Source: an uncultured Bacilli bacterium (lineage in GTDB: Bacteria; Bacillota_I; Bacilli_A; RF39; UBA660). Taken from it: a DNA stretch of 64,000 nucleotides. Location of the stretch: NCBI GenBank assembly GCA_934101795.1, contig CAKORY010000001.1, positions 1 to 64,000 on the forward strand, written 5' to 3'. Positions 33,448 through 42,614 of this stretch are shown here, in pieces. The first letter of the stretch is position 1. Each line of letters starts with the position of its first letter. The notes beneath the pieces are model-generated. The model ran no database searches and was not told the origin of the DNA. It saw only the letters and a program-made list of their open reading frames with translations. Position numbers and translations under genes: made by a program.

Positions 33448-34983
33448 ATGAAAAAAATAAAAGATTTTATAATTAAGAATAAATATTATATTATTGCTTT
33501 CCTTTTTATGTTGGTTATTAGTTTTTTAACGCCGCTTAATGGTGATGATTGGCCTAACTATAATCCTGAAACCAGTTTAAAATGGGCTTTGAGCGATGCT
33601 ATTAGAAGTTATCTAACATATGAAAGTAGAATTGCCAGTAGATTTTTAATAAATATATTGTGTTATAATAAGATTATATGGAACATTTTAAATGCATTAG
33701 CATTTAGTTCTATATACTGGTCTTTAACAAAGTTATTTTCAGTAGATAATTCTAAACAATATAAAATGTTTTTTCTATTATTAGTAATGATACCATGTGG
33801 AATGTTTGGTCAAGTTTATACTTGGGTAACGGGTAGTATTACGTATTTGTTTCCAGCTGCTTTAATAATCACTTATTTTGCATATTCTTTAAAGGTTATG
33901 AAAAAATATACTTTTGTTAATACTCCGATTTTAATTGGTATTAATTTGATTGGGGGATTATTTATTGATCATTGCGGTGCAGCATTAGTATTTATAAATA
34001 TAATTTTAATATTAAAATGTATAAAGGAAAATAAAAAAGTACCATGGATTCCAATTATATGTCTAGGCTTATCAATTGCGTCGGTTTTAATAGCATACTT
34101 TGCACCTGGTAATGTCTCTAGATTATCTACAACATCTGATTTTGCAAAGTTAGGGCTATTTTCAAAAATATTTTTAAATTATACAAATTTTATTGACTAC
34201 ATTTATGCTGTTAATCCAATTTTAGCATTAACTATGCTTATTCCAATATGCTATATGATCGATAATGTAATAAAGAAAAATGTAATTTTAAAGCGACTTT
34301 TATTAATATTAATTTATATTATACCTGTTTATTCATTGGTATATCACTATGATCTATATAATCCATTTATTGAATATATTTCATCTTTGGATTTTTACTG
34401 GAAAAGTGATACTTTACTAACTAGTGTTTTTGTATATGTTTATTGGACTGTAATCTCAATTTTATTTATAATTTCTATATTTTATATTAATATTAATAAC
34501 AAAAAAAGAGATGTTTATTTAATGTTTCTATTTGTTGGTTTAATTCCTAACTTGGTAATGTTATTAAGTCCTACTTGGGGATTTAGAACAACTTATTTTT
34601 CCAATATAATGATTGGTGCTTTAACTATTTCTTTGATATTTGAAATAATAAATAATGAAAAATATAATTCCCTTGATTTGAAGATCATTATAAATGTTTT
34701 TTACTATTTTATGATTATTTATTTGTTATTTATTTTTTGTGTAATTTGTCATTTTGATAACGTAAGAATCGAAAAAATTAGAGAACAAGTTGAGTCAGGT
34801 AAAAATGAAATTATAATAAAGGCTTGTCCAATAAGATATATTTGGAATTATAATCCTTATATGGAATTTCATAATAGTGCATATAAAAATTATATATATT
34901 ATCAAAATTTAACCAATAATAAAGATATAACCATAACATTTACATGTTTAGAACAATTTAGTGATGTTTATAGAGGATGGTAA
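33448..34983 (+). CDS. Polytopic membrane protein, DUF6056-like, possible GT-C
   Basis: The 511-residue protein has about twelve membrane helices. An early GDDWPNY acidic motif sits just outside the first helix, and ESRIASRF follows. This resembles DUF6056 membrane proteins of surface-glycan loci, which are GT-C-like in layout. It is flanked by the acyltransferase/GT-C fusion and a second GtrB-like gene, so it may be the membrane transferase that uses that GtrB product. Family assignment is moderate; activity is inferred. Confidence 0.7.
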   Translation: MKKIKDFIIKNKYYIIAFLFMLVISFLTPLNGDDWPNYNPETSLKWALSDAIRSYLTYESRIASRFLINILCYNKIIWNILNALAFSSIYWSLTKLFSVDNSKQYKMFFLLLVMIPCGMFGQVYTWVTGSITYLFPAALIITYFAYSLKVMKKYTFVNTPILIGINLIGGLFIDHCGAALVFINIILILKCIKENKKVPWIPIICLGLSIASVLIAYFAPGNVSRLSTTSDFAKLGLFSKIFLNYTNFIDYIYAVNPILALTMLIPICYMIDNVIKKNVILKRLLLILIYIIPVYSLVYHYDLYNPFIEYISSLDFYWKSDTLLTSVFVYVYWTVISILFIISIFYININNKKRDVYLMFLFVGLIPNLVMLLSPTWGFRTTYFSNIMIGALTISLIFEIINNEKYNSLDLKIIINVFYYFMIIYLLFIFCVICHFDNVRIEKIREQVESGKNEIIIKACPIRYIWNYNPYMEFHNSAYKNYIYYQNLTNNKDITITFTCLEQFSDVYRGW

Positions 34984-34986
34984 GAT

Positions 34987-35928
34987 ATGAAGAATATAGA
35001 TTTGTCTATAATAATACCATGTTATAATGAGGAACAAAATGTTACCCTAGTTTATAATGAATGTTTGAAAGTATTTGAAAAAGAAAAAGTAAACGTTCAA
35101 TATATAATGATTAATGATGGTAGTAAGGATAATACATTTGCTGAAATTAAGAAAATAGCTAATAATAATTTAAATGTAATTGCCCTTAGTTTTTCACGAA
35201 ACTTTGGTAAAGAAGCAGCTATTTATTCTGGCTTAAATAAGGCTGATGGTAAGTATGTAGCTATTATGGATGCTGATTTACAACAAGACCCTAAATACGT
35301 TTTAAAAATGTATAATTTTATTGAGGAAAACAATAAATATGATGTAGTTTGTTGTTATCAGAAAAAAAGAAAAGAAAATAATTTTATTACTTTTTTAAAA
35401 AAAATGTTTTATAATATTATCAATAAAATAAGTGATATACAATTTTTTGAAAATGCTTCTGATTTTAGATTATTCAATCGTAAAGTCACTAATTCAATAC
35501 TAAATCTCAAAGAATATTATAGATTTTCAAAAGGGTTTTTTTCTTGGATTGGGTTCAATACTTATTTTATGCCATATGAAGTTAATGAAAGAAAATTTGG
35601 AAAATCTTCTTGGTCTGTTTGGTCATTATTTAAATATGCTATGGATGGTATTATAGGTTTTTCAATTAAACCTTTAAAAATAGCTACCTGGGTAGGATTT
35701 TTTGGTTTTGTCGTATCAATTATATATTTAATTATCGTGCTTATTCAAAAAATATTTATTGGAATAGATTTTTCAGGATATGCTACGATAGTAAGTTTAA
35801 TATTGATGTTTGGCAGTTTACAAATGATATTTTTAGGTATTATTGGAGAATATTTGGGGAGAATTTATATTGAAACTAAAAAAAGACCTATATATATAAT
35901 AGATGAAGAAATTAATACCAAACAATAA
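34987..35928 (+). CDS. GT2 undecaprenyl-phosphate glycosyltransferase (GtrB-like), second copy
   Basis: The 313-residue protein has a GT-A domain (SIIIPCYNEEQNV, INDGSKDNTF, SFSRNFGKEAAIYSGL, DADLQQDP) and two C-terminal helices (~235-290), ending KRPIYIIDEE. It is similar in design to the product at 30033 but clearly divergent in sequence, so it probably loads a different sugar onto the lipid carrier. It starts 3 nt after the DUF6056-like gene. Confidence 0.9.
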   Translation: MKNIDLSIIIPCYNEEQNVTLVYNECLKVFEKEKVNVQYIMINDGSKDNTFAEIKKIANNNLNVIALSFSRNFGKEAAIYSGLNKADGKYVAIMDADLQQDPKYVLKMYNFIEENNKYDVVCCYQKKRKENNFITFLKKMFYNIINKISDIQFFENASDFRLFNRKVTNSILNLKEYYRFSKGFFSWIGFNTYFMPYEVNERKFGKSSWSVWSLFKYAMDGIIGFSIKPLKIATWVGFFGFVVSIIYLIIVLIQKIFIGIDFSGYATIVSLILMFGSLQMIFLGIIGEYLGRIYIETKKRPIYIIDEEINTKQ

Positions 35929-36056
35929 TATTATTATGTATTATATCAATTTAATAATAATATAAAAATGATTGCGTATTAGTAAATTATGACTTTTGAC
36001 AAAATTTATTTATATGTTTGTTTATTGTAATTGATTAATACTTTAAGGAGTATAGT

Positions 36057-37496
36057 ATGAAAGATAAAATAAAAAGAATAATTAATTGTGTAGTTCCTGT
36101 AACTATTTGTAATTTTAAGTGTCATTATTGTTATTTAAGTCAAACTAATTCATTTGACTTAAATATTCCTAAATTAGAATATACTGTTGATCATATGATT
36201 AGTTCTCTAACTGTTGAAAGACTTGGTGGAATATGTATGATGAATATGTGTGCAGTTGGAGAAACGCTTATTGCGCCTTACTTATTTGATTTGTCCGTTG
36301 GTCTTATAAAAAATGGTCATTATGTTACAATTGTTACTAATGGAATTCTTACTGAAAAATTAAAACCTTTTTGTAATTTGAATGATTCTGAAAAAGATAA
36401 ATTATTTTTTAAATTTTCATATCATTTTATGGAGTTAAAACGATTGAAACTACTTGAAAAGTTTTTTGACAATATTAAAATGGTACGTGATTCTGGAATA
36501 TCTTTTTCAGTTGAACTAACTGCCAATGATGAAAGTATTCCTTATATTGATGAGCTTAAAAATATTTGCTTTGAGAATTTGGGGGCTGAACCTCACATTA
36601 TAGAATCTCGGGACAATAATAAACAATTTGAAAAACTGACTAAATTATCAAATTTTGAACACATGAAAGCTTGGGCTAAAATCAAAACTCCACTAATAAC
36701 ATTTCAAGAAAAAGAATGGGGAATTAAAAGAAAAGAATTTTGTTATGCTGGTAATTGGATTTCAACACTATATTTGCAAAACGGAAATTTAGCACCTTGT
36801 TTCGGTGGGGGACCAATATTTCAAAATATTTTTGAAAATCCTGATGATTCAATTCATTGGTGTGAAATTGGAAACAAATGTCCATGGAAGCATTGTTATG
36901 CTGCATATGTTTTATTAACTTTAGGTGCTATTCCAGAACTTGACACACCTCATTATGATGAAGTTAGAAACAGGAAAAGTAAATATGGAGAATGGCTAAA
37001 ACCAGATGTTAAATATTTTATGCATTCGAAGTTGATTGAAAGCAATAGTATTTTATCAGAAGAACAAAAAAGTATAATAAATTGGTATCAGTCAATAAAT
37101 CTCAATCAACCACTTAGCAATAATGAAAAAGAAAAAGTAAAAGAATCAATAAAAAATTTATTTTTGAGGAAAAATATTAAAAATATATCTTTTATAGAAG
37201 ATGGAGATTACAGCAATAATTTTTTAGAACTTATTAAGGATGATGTAAAAGTTAAATATATTCTTTCTTTAAATTATAGTGAAACTAAAAAAAGTTTTAA
37301 AAACATTTTTATTCATTATAATAAATATTTTTTAAAAAAATTTGTTAGACATGATGAGTTACCCGTTTTAAATCATTTTGATAAAGTGCCTAATGTAGAT
37401 ATTATTGTTGTTTTTGATATTTTAAATTATGAGAAGATCAAAAGAGCTGTTGATAAGAAAGTTGCAAAAAAAATGGTTTTGGTAACTGAAATTTGA
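36057..37496 (+). CDS. Radical SAM/SPASM-like protein in glycan locus
   Basis: The 479-residue protein has the radical SAM cluster motif C-N-F-K-C-H-Y-C (residues ~17-24) for the 4Fe-4S cluster. Further Cys residues (FCYAGNW, APCFGGG, KCPWKHCYAAY, ~225-282) look like an auxiliary SPASM-type cluster. The last ~100 residues (from FIEDGDYSNNF) form a separate alpha/beta domain I do not recognise. It sits between a GtrB-like gene and a multifunctional glycosyltransferase, so the substrate may be a sugar, an alditol or a small peptide. It follows a 128-nt gap and may start a new transcript. The stop is TGA. Confidence 0.8.
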   Translation: MKDKIKRIINCVVPVTICNFKCHYCYLSQTNSFDLNIPKLEYTVDHMISSLTVERLGGICMMNMCAVGETLIAPYLFDLSVGLIKNGHYVTIVTNGILTEKLKPFCNLNDSEKDKLFFKFSYHFMELKRLKLLEKFFDNIKMVRDSGISFSVELTANDESIPYIDELKNICFENLGAEPHIIESRDNNKQFEKLTKLSNFEHMKAWAKIKTPLITFQEKEWGIKRKEFCYAGNWISTLYLQNGNLAPCFGGGPIFQNIFENPDDSIHWCEIGNKCPWKHCYAAYVLLTLGAIPELDTPHYDEVRNRKSKYGEWLKPDVKYFMHSKLIESNSILSEEQKSIINWYQSINLNQPLSNNEKEKVKESIKNLFLRKNIKNISFIEDGDYSNNFLELIKDDVKVKYILSLNYSETKKSFKNIFIHYNKYFLKKFVRHDELPVLNHFDKVPNVDIIVVFDILNYEKIKRAVDKKVAKKMVLVTEI

Positions 37497-37515
37497 ATTT
37501 GAAAGGAATGAGAAA

Positions 37516-40500
37516 ATGAGTAAAAAAATAAATGCAATAATGATAGCAGATACAAGGCCTGCATTAATAGGAAATTTACTGGTCCAATTGAAAGAAACTA
37601 ATCCTAATACGTTTGATGTGGCCCTTATTTATTATGAAAAAATGTCAGAAAATGATAAAAAAGTAATGCAAGAGATTATGCCTTGTAAATTTGTGAAGTT
37701 CAATTATAATTTGCCAAATGATGTAAAGAAATTGCCTGCGTTTAAAAAGTTTTCACCTCTAATGTTTGCTAGGTATTTTATGTTTGATTTACTAAAGGAT
37801 TATGATACAGTAACATGGTTGGATACAGATGTTTTAATTTGTGATGATATTAGTAGTATCATTGAAAAAGCAAATAATACAGGTATGAGTGCAAATTTTG
37901 AAGATCCTGTTAATAAATCTTATTTGTATACTGATATTGTTCAAACTAGTTTTAATAAGCCAATTAAAAATTACGATATGTCAAGATATAATATGAGTTC
38001 AGGTTTAATAACTATTTCTAGGACATTAAAAAATTATGAAATAATGACTAAATGGTGTTTTGATAAAACAATAGAATTAGCGAATAACCTAATTTTACCA
38101 GATCAAGGGATACTAAATTTATTGATTCAAGAATTTAATATAAATGTTTCATCTGTTGGTGAAAATGGAGCTTATTGTTTTTATCCAATTTATAAAAGAG
38201 ATCCTAAAAATGCAAAGGTAGTTCATGCATGGGGAGCAAGAAAATTTTGGAAAAGTTGGTATTTATATAATACTTATCCAAATTGGTCAAAATATTATCA
38301 AAAATGGATAGATATGGGTGGAAGTGATATTTTTGGTAAAATAAATCCAGATATTTCTATTGTTATTCCATCTTATAAAACCAATGTAAAATATTTTGAT
38401 CTTGTATTAAATGATTTACTAGTAAATCAAATACAATTATCAAATTTTCAGTATGATAATTTTGAAATAATTATGGTTATTGATGGGGAAATAAGTGAGG
38501 AATTGCAAAGCCTTTTTGAAAAATATGATGATCCTCGATTGGTTATAATTCATAATGAAGAAAAAATGGGAATAGCTAAAAGTTTGAATATGGGAATAAA
38601 AGCAGCTAAAGGAAAATATATTGCTAGAATTGATGACGATGATAGAATATGTAATGAAAGATTGTTTAAACAAAAAGAATTTTTAGATAATAATCCAGGT
38701 ATAGACTTGGTGTCATCTTATTTTTCTTATTTTGGTGATTTAAATGAAGGAAGAGTTACATTGGAAGGTGAAATGTGTAGAGCATGGAGTATTTTTACTT
38801 GTCCTTTTGATCACCCTACGATAATGTTTAGAAAAGAATTTTTTCAAAAAAATGATTTATTTTATGATGAGACTAGAAGTCATGTTGAAGACTGGGAATT
38901 GTGGTTGCGTGCATTTGATAAAAAAATGAAAGTTGGTGTAATTCCAGAGATACTTTACTATCATAGGTGGTATAATGGTCAGGCCGGTCAAAATGTCAAA
39001 ACGGTTGAAATGATGCGCGAATTGGTTAGACTTAATTTTGAAAAACTTAATGTTTCTTTAAATGCAGAAGAATTGGTGTATGTATCACCATGGCAAGGAA
39101 GGGTTGAAGGAGAAAAGTTATTTAATTTAGAAAATATTTATACGAAAGCTCTAGAGAATAATAAAAAATTGAAATTATATGATCAAAAATCATTAGAAAC
39201 TGTATTTTCTTATCGATTAATTGAAGCAAAAACAGGAATATTATCACCGCTAATAATTTCAGATAATAATTCTGATATTGATTTTAATAGCAAAAATATT
39301 ACTCCAAAAGAATCATTGTTTAAACGTGCTAAAAGAAAATTATTAAGACCATTTTATAAGCCTTTTAGAAGAATTATGTACAATATAATGGCTGAAGCTG
39401 TCAATGATAATATTGTATATTCATTTGAAGAAACTAAGCAATATCTATTAAATTTAAAAGATGATATAATTAATAATCATCAATTTGAAATTGATTCTGC
39501 AGTAAACAAAAATAATTCTGATATAAAAAAAGATATAAATAATTTGAATATAGAAGTTGATAGGATAAATAGTGATAATAAATTTTTAATTAAAGAATCT
39601 TCTAATATTAATGATAAATTGGATGATGTTATCAATAGGTTGCAATTAAATCATGATAATATATATGATTTTAATCAAGAATTTAATTTAATTTATAATA
39701 AAGAAGTAGCAGATTTATATTTTAAGAAAAAAATTATTTTAATAGGAACCAGTGAACATGGTAATATTGGAGATGCTGCGATAACGTTAGGTGTATATGA
39801 ATTTCTGAGAAAATATTTTTGTGATATTGAATTTGTTGAGATAACAACTTATGATTTTGAAAGTAGAATGGCATATCTTTATTCTATTTGTAATCCGAGT
39901 GATTTAATTCTTTTACAGGGAGGAGGAAATCTTGGTAATAAATATATAAATGAGGAAATAATAAGAAGAAAAGTAATTGAAAATTTTAAAAATAATAAAA
40001 TTATCATATTACCTCAAACTATCTATTTTGATGAGAATGGTAATGAAGAATTAAAAAAATCACAAGAAATATATAATAAACATAAAAATCTAACAATTTT
40101 CACAAGAGGAAATATTAGCTTAGAAAAAGCAAAAAAATATTTTTCAAATGCTAAATGTTATTGTTTTATGGATAGTGCTTTAAATTTGAATGTAGACTAT
40201 GGATTTGAAAGATATGGAATTTTATGTTGCATAAGAGATTTAGATGATGAAAGTGGTCTTGAAAAAGAAACTTATGATGAATTATTTGAAATCGTAAAAA
40301 AATTCGATAATAACTTTGATTTAACTACAAATACATCTATTAATGATATAGGAAAAATTGAAAGATTTAATTGTGTTTATAAACAATTAGCAAATTTTGC
40401 AAAACATAAACTTGTAATTACTGATAGACTTCACGGGTTAATCTTTGCTTTGATTACAAATACTCCATGTATAGTTTTAAGCTCTTACAATTATAAATTA

Positions 40501-40686
40501 AAAGAAAATTATGAGCTGATAAAGGAAAATAAAGGCGTTACTTTTATTGATAAGGATATTAATAAATTAGAAACTGAAATTAAAAAATATATTTCAGCTA
40601 AAAATGTTTTTAAATCTGATTATTCTAAAGAGTTTGAACAAATGGCTTCTATAATAAAGGGAATATTAAATGAAAAAAAACAATAG
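37516..40686 (+). CDS. Trifunctional fusion: GT8-like + GT2 transferases + pyruvyltransferase-like domain
   Basis: In this 1056-residue protein, residues ~1-265 look like a GT8-type transferase (TWLDTDVLI as DxD, VVHAWGARKFW near the end). Residues ~275-530 are a GT2 domain (ISIVIPSYKTN, GIAKSLNMGIKAAKGKYIARIDDDDR, EDWELW). A linker of ~600-755 includes predicted coiled coil. Residues ~765-1050 match polysaccharide pyruvyltransferases (IGTSEHGNIGDAAIT, LLQGGGNLGN, DRLHGLIFALITNTPCIVL). It would add two sugars and a ketal pyruvate to one glycan unit. The end overlaps the next gene by 17 nt. Confidence 0.82.
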   Translation: MSKKINAIMIADTRPALIGNLLVQLKETNPNTFDVALIYYEKMSENDKKVMQEIMPCKFVKFNYNLPNDVKKLPAFKKFSPLMFARYFMFDLLKDYDTVTWLDTDVLICDDISSIIEKANNTGMSANFEDPVNKSYLYTDIVQTSFNKPIKNYDMSRYNMSSGLITISRTLKNYEIMTKWCFDKTIELANNLILPDQGILNLLIQEFNINVSSVGENGAYCFYPIYKRDPKNAKVVHAWGARKFWKSWYLYNTYPNWSKYYQKWIDMGGSDIFGKINPDISIVIPSYKTNVKYFDLVLNDLLVNQIQLSNFQYDNFEIIMVIDGEISEELQSLFEKYDDPRLVIIHNEEKMGIAKSLNMGIKAAKGKYIARIDDDDRICNERLFKQKEFLDNNPGIDLVSSYFSYFGDLNEGRVTLEGEMCRAWSIFTCPFDHPTIMFRKEFFQKNDLFYDETRSHVEDWELWLRAFDKKMKVGVIPEILYYHRWYNGQAGQNVKTVEMMRELVRLNFEKLNVSLNAEELVYVSPWQGRVEGEKLFNLENIYTKALENNKKLKLYDQKSLETVFSYRLIEAKTGILSPLIISDNNSDIDFNSKNITPKESLFKRAKRKLLRPFYKPFRRIMYNIMAEAVNDNIVYSFEETKQYLLNLKDDIINNHQFEIDSAVNKNNSDIKKDINNLNIEVDRINSDNKFLIKESSNINDKLDDVINRLQLNHDNIYDFNQEFNLIYNKEVADLYFKKKIILIGTSEHGNIGDAAITLGVYEFLRKYFCDIEFVEITTYDFESRMAYLYSICNPSDLILLQGGGNLGNKYINEEIIRRKVIENFKNNKIIILPQTIYFDENGNEELKKSQEIYNKHKNLTIFTRGNISLEKAKKYFSNAKCYCFMDSALNLNVDYGFERYGILCCIRDLDDESGLEKETYDELFEIVKKFDNNFDLTTNTSINDIGKIERFNCVYKQLANFAKHKLVITDRLHGLIFALITNTPCIVLSSYNYKLKENYELIKENKGVTFIDKDINKLETEIKKYISAKNVFKSDYSKEFEQMASIIKGILNEKKQ

Positions 40687-41605
40687 ATTTTCAATTGTAA
40701 TTCCTGTTTATAATGTAGAAAAATATTTAAATAAATGTTTGGATTCTGTTTATAACCAATCGTATTCTAATTATGAGGTTATTGTTGTATGTGATAAATG
40801 TGATGATAATAGTGAAATGATAGTTGATTATTATGTTAAAAAATATAATTGGAGAAAGATATATGAAGAAAATACAGGTTTGTCAAAAGCTAGAAATATT
40901 GGAATTGAAATTGCAGCCGGAGATTATTTAATATTTTTAGATGGAGATGATTATTTAAATGATAATTTCTTAGAAACTATAAATAGTTCATTAGATGATG
41001 ATATTGATATATTGCGTTTTCAAGTTCAAGATGTTAATGGCAAAAGAATAATTCAACATAAAGAAGATGGTTTTAGGACTATGAAAGGAACTGAAGCTTT
41101 TAATAAAATAATAAGATATCATTATATAGAGAATGCATGGACTTATGTTTATAATACTTCTTTTTGGAAGAAAAATAATTTTAAATTTATGGATGGTTGT
41201 ATAGCTGAAGATTATGGGCTTACCCCTTTAGTTATAGCAAAATCAGATAAAATTAAATCAATTTCATATATAGGTTATAATTATGTGCAAAGAAGTAATA
41301 GTTTAATGACAAATGATGATTACTCTAAAAAAATAAAAAAAATGGATGATATGTTAAAGCAAGCAAATTATGAAATTAATGAACTAAAAAAAATTGATAA
41401 TTCAGAAAAAATAATTAATTTTTTAAATAATTCTTTAATTTATTATGCTACTAGATTAAAATATAAAGATTATAAAAAATATAATAAGGTATTAAAAAAT
41501 AATAAATGTTTTAAGCATTTAAAAGGAAAAGGGATAAAGTCTTTCTTAAAATACTTATTAATTAAAGGCAATTCTTATTTCTTTTATAAATTCATAGTGA
41601 GGTAA
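40670..41605 (+). CDS. GT2 glycosyltransferase
   Basis: The 311-residue family 2 transferase has FSIVIPVYNVEKYLNKCLDSV, VVCDKCDDNS (in place of the commoner NDGS), TGLSKARNIGI, FLDGDDYL (DxD-like) and AEDYGL. It is cytoplasmic, without membrane helices. It begins inside the end of the trifunctional gene and is followed 2 nt later by another GT2, so the three are co-translated. The sugar is unknown. Confidence 0.88.
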   Translation: MKKNNRFSIVIPVYNVEKYLNKCLDSVYNQSYSNYEVIVVCDKCDDNSEMIVDYYVKKYNWRKIYEENTGLSKARNIGIEIAAGDYLIFLDGDDYLNDNFLETINSSLDDDIDILRFQVQDVNGKRIIQHKEDGFRTMKGTEAFNKIIRYHYIENAWTYVYNTSFWKKNNFKFMDGCIAEDYGLTPLVIAKSDKIKSISYIGYNYVQRSNSLMTNDDYSKKIKKMDDMLKQANYEINELKKIDNSEKIINFLNNSLIYYATRLKYKDYKKYNKVLKNNKCFKHLKGKGIKSFLKYLLIKGNSYFFYKFIVR

Positions 41606-41607
41606 AA

Positions 41608-42552
41608 ATGGCAAAGATTAGTTTAATAGTTCCTATTTATAATACTGAGAAATATTTAAATAAATGTCTTGATTCTTTAATCAGTCAAAGTTTGAAAGAT
41701 ATTGAAATAATATTGATTAATGATGGTTCTACGGATGATTCAGAAAAAATAATTAATAATTATGATGATAAAAGAATAAAGTATATTTCAAGAGAAAATA
41801 AAGGCGTTGGTAAAACTAGAAATGAAGGTATTGACCTTGCAAAAGGAGAGTATCTAACTTTTGTAGATTCTGATGATTATTTGGATATTAATTTTTGTAA
41901 AAAAATGTATGAAAAAGCAGTAAAAGATAATTGTGATTTAGTAATTTGTGATTTTTTTGAAGATCGTGGAAATTTATGGGGAGTTAAGTTTAAAGATTTT
42001 TCTGATACAAATTTGAAAAAAAATCCAGAGTTATTAAATAATATTAATTTAGGACCTTGTAATAAAATTTATAAAAATAATTTATTTAAAAATAAAAATA
42101 ATCGTTTTGAAGAAAATTTAAAATATGAGGATGCACCTTTTGTTGTTAAAATGCTAATTAGTGCAAAAAAAATAGGTAAAGTAAATGACTATTTAACGTA
42201 TTATGTTGTTCATGATAATAGTGAAACCACAATTAGAGATAAAAGAATATTTGATATATTAAAAATAACTGATATTATTGTAACAAATTTAGAGAAAATA
42301 GATCATCCTAAAAAATCAATTATTAATTTAGCTGTTATGATTTTAACTGATTATACAATCCAACAGAGATATGTTAAAAGTATTACAGCTCGTCATGCCT
42401 TTATTAATATGGCATTTGATTATTTAAACAAATTAGATAAGTCATGGAGAAAGTGTGAATATTTAAAAAAATTTTCAAAACTTAAAAAAAGTATAAAATG
42501 TAATAAAACTTTAACTAAAATTTATTGTGATTTTTATAATATAAAGCATTAA
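41608..42552 (+). CDS. GT2 glycosyltransferase
   Basis: The 314-residue family 2 transferase has ISLIVPIYNTEKYLNKCLDSL, INDGSTDDSE, GVGKTRNEGIDLAKGEYLTFVDSDDYL and KYEDAPF. Its N terminus closely resembles the preceding transferase, which suggests an old duplication. Its stop codon forms part of the terminator stem. Confidence 0.9.
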   Translation: MAKISLIVPIYNTEKYLNKCLDSLISQSLKDIEIILINDGSTDDSEKIINNYDDKRIKYISRENKGVGKTRNEGIDLAKGEYLTFVDSDDYLDINFCKKMYEKAVKDNCDLVICDFFEDRGNLWGVKFKDFSDTNLKKNPELLNNINLGPCNKIYKNNLFKNKNNRFEENLKYEDAPFVVKMLISAKKIGKVNDYLTYYVVHDNSETTIRDKRIFDILKITDIIVTNLEKIDHPKKSIINLAVMILTDYTIQQRYVKSITARHAFINMAFDYLNKLDKSWRKCEYLKKFSKLKKSIKCNKTLTKIYCDFYNIKH

Positions 42553-42571
42553 CGAACAATTAATGCTTTTT
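42543..42571 (+). terminator. Terminator after the GT2 pair
   Basis: AAAGCATTAA (42543-42552) and TTAATGCTTT (42560-42569) around a 7-nt loop, with Ts. A TATAAT at 42590-42595 with a poor -35 may start the next transcript. Confidence 0.85.
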
Positions 42572-42614
42572 AAATTTCTATAAATAATGTATAATATTAA
42601 GAAAGAGGTGTATT

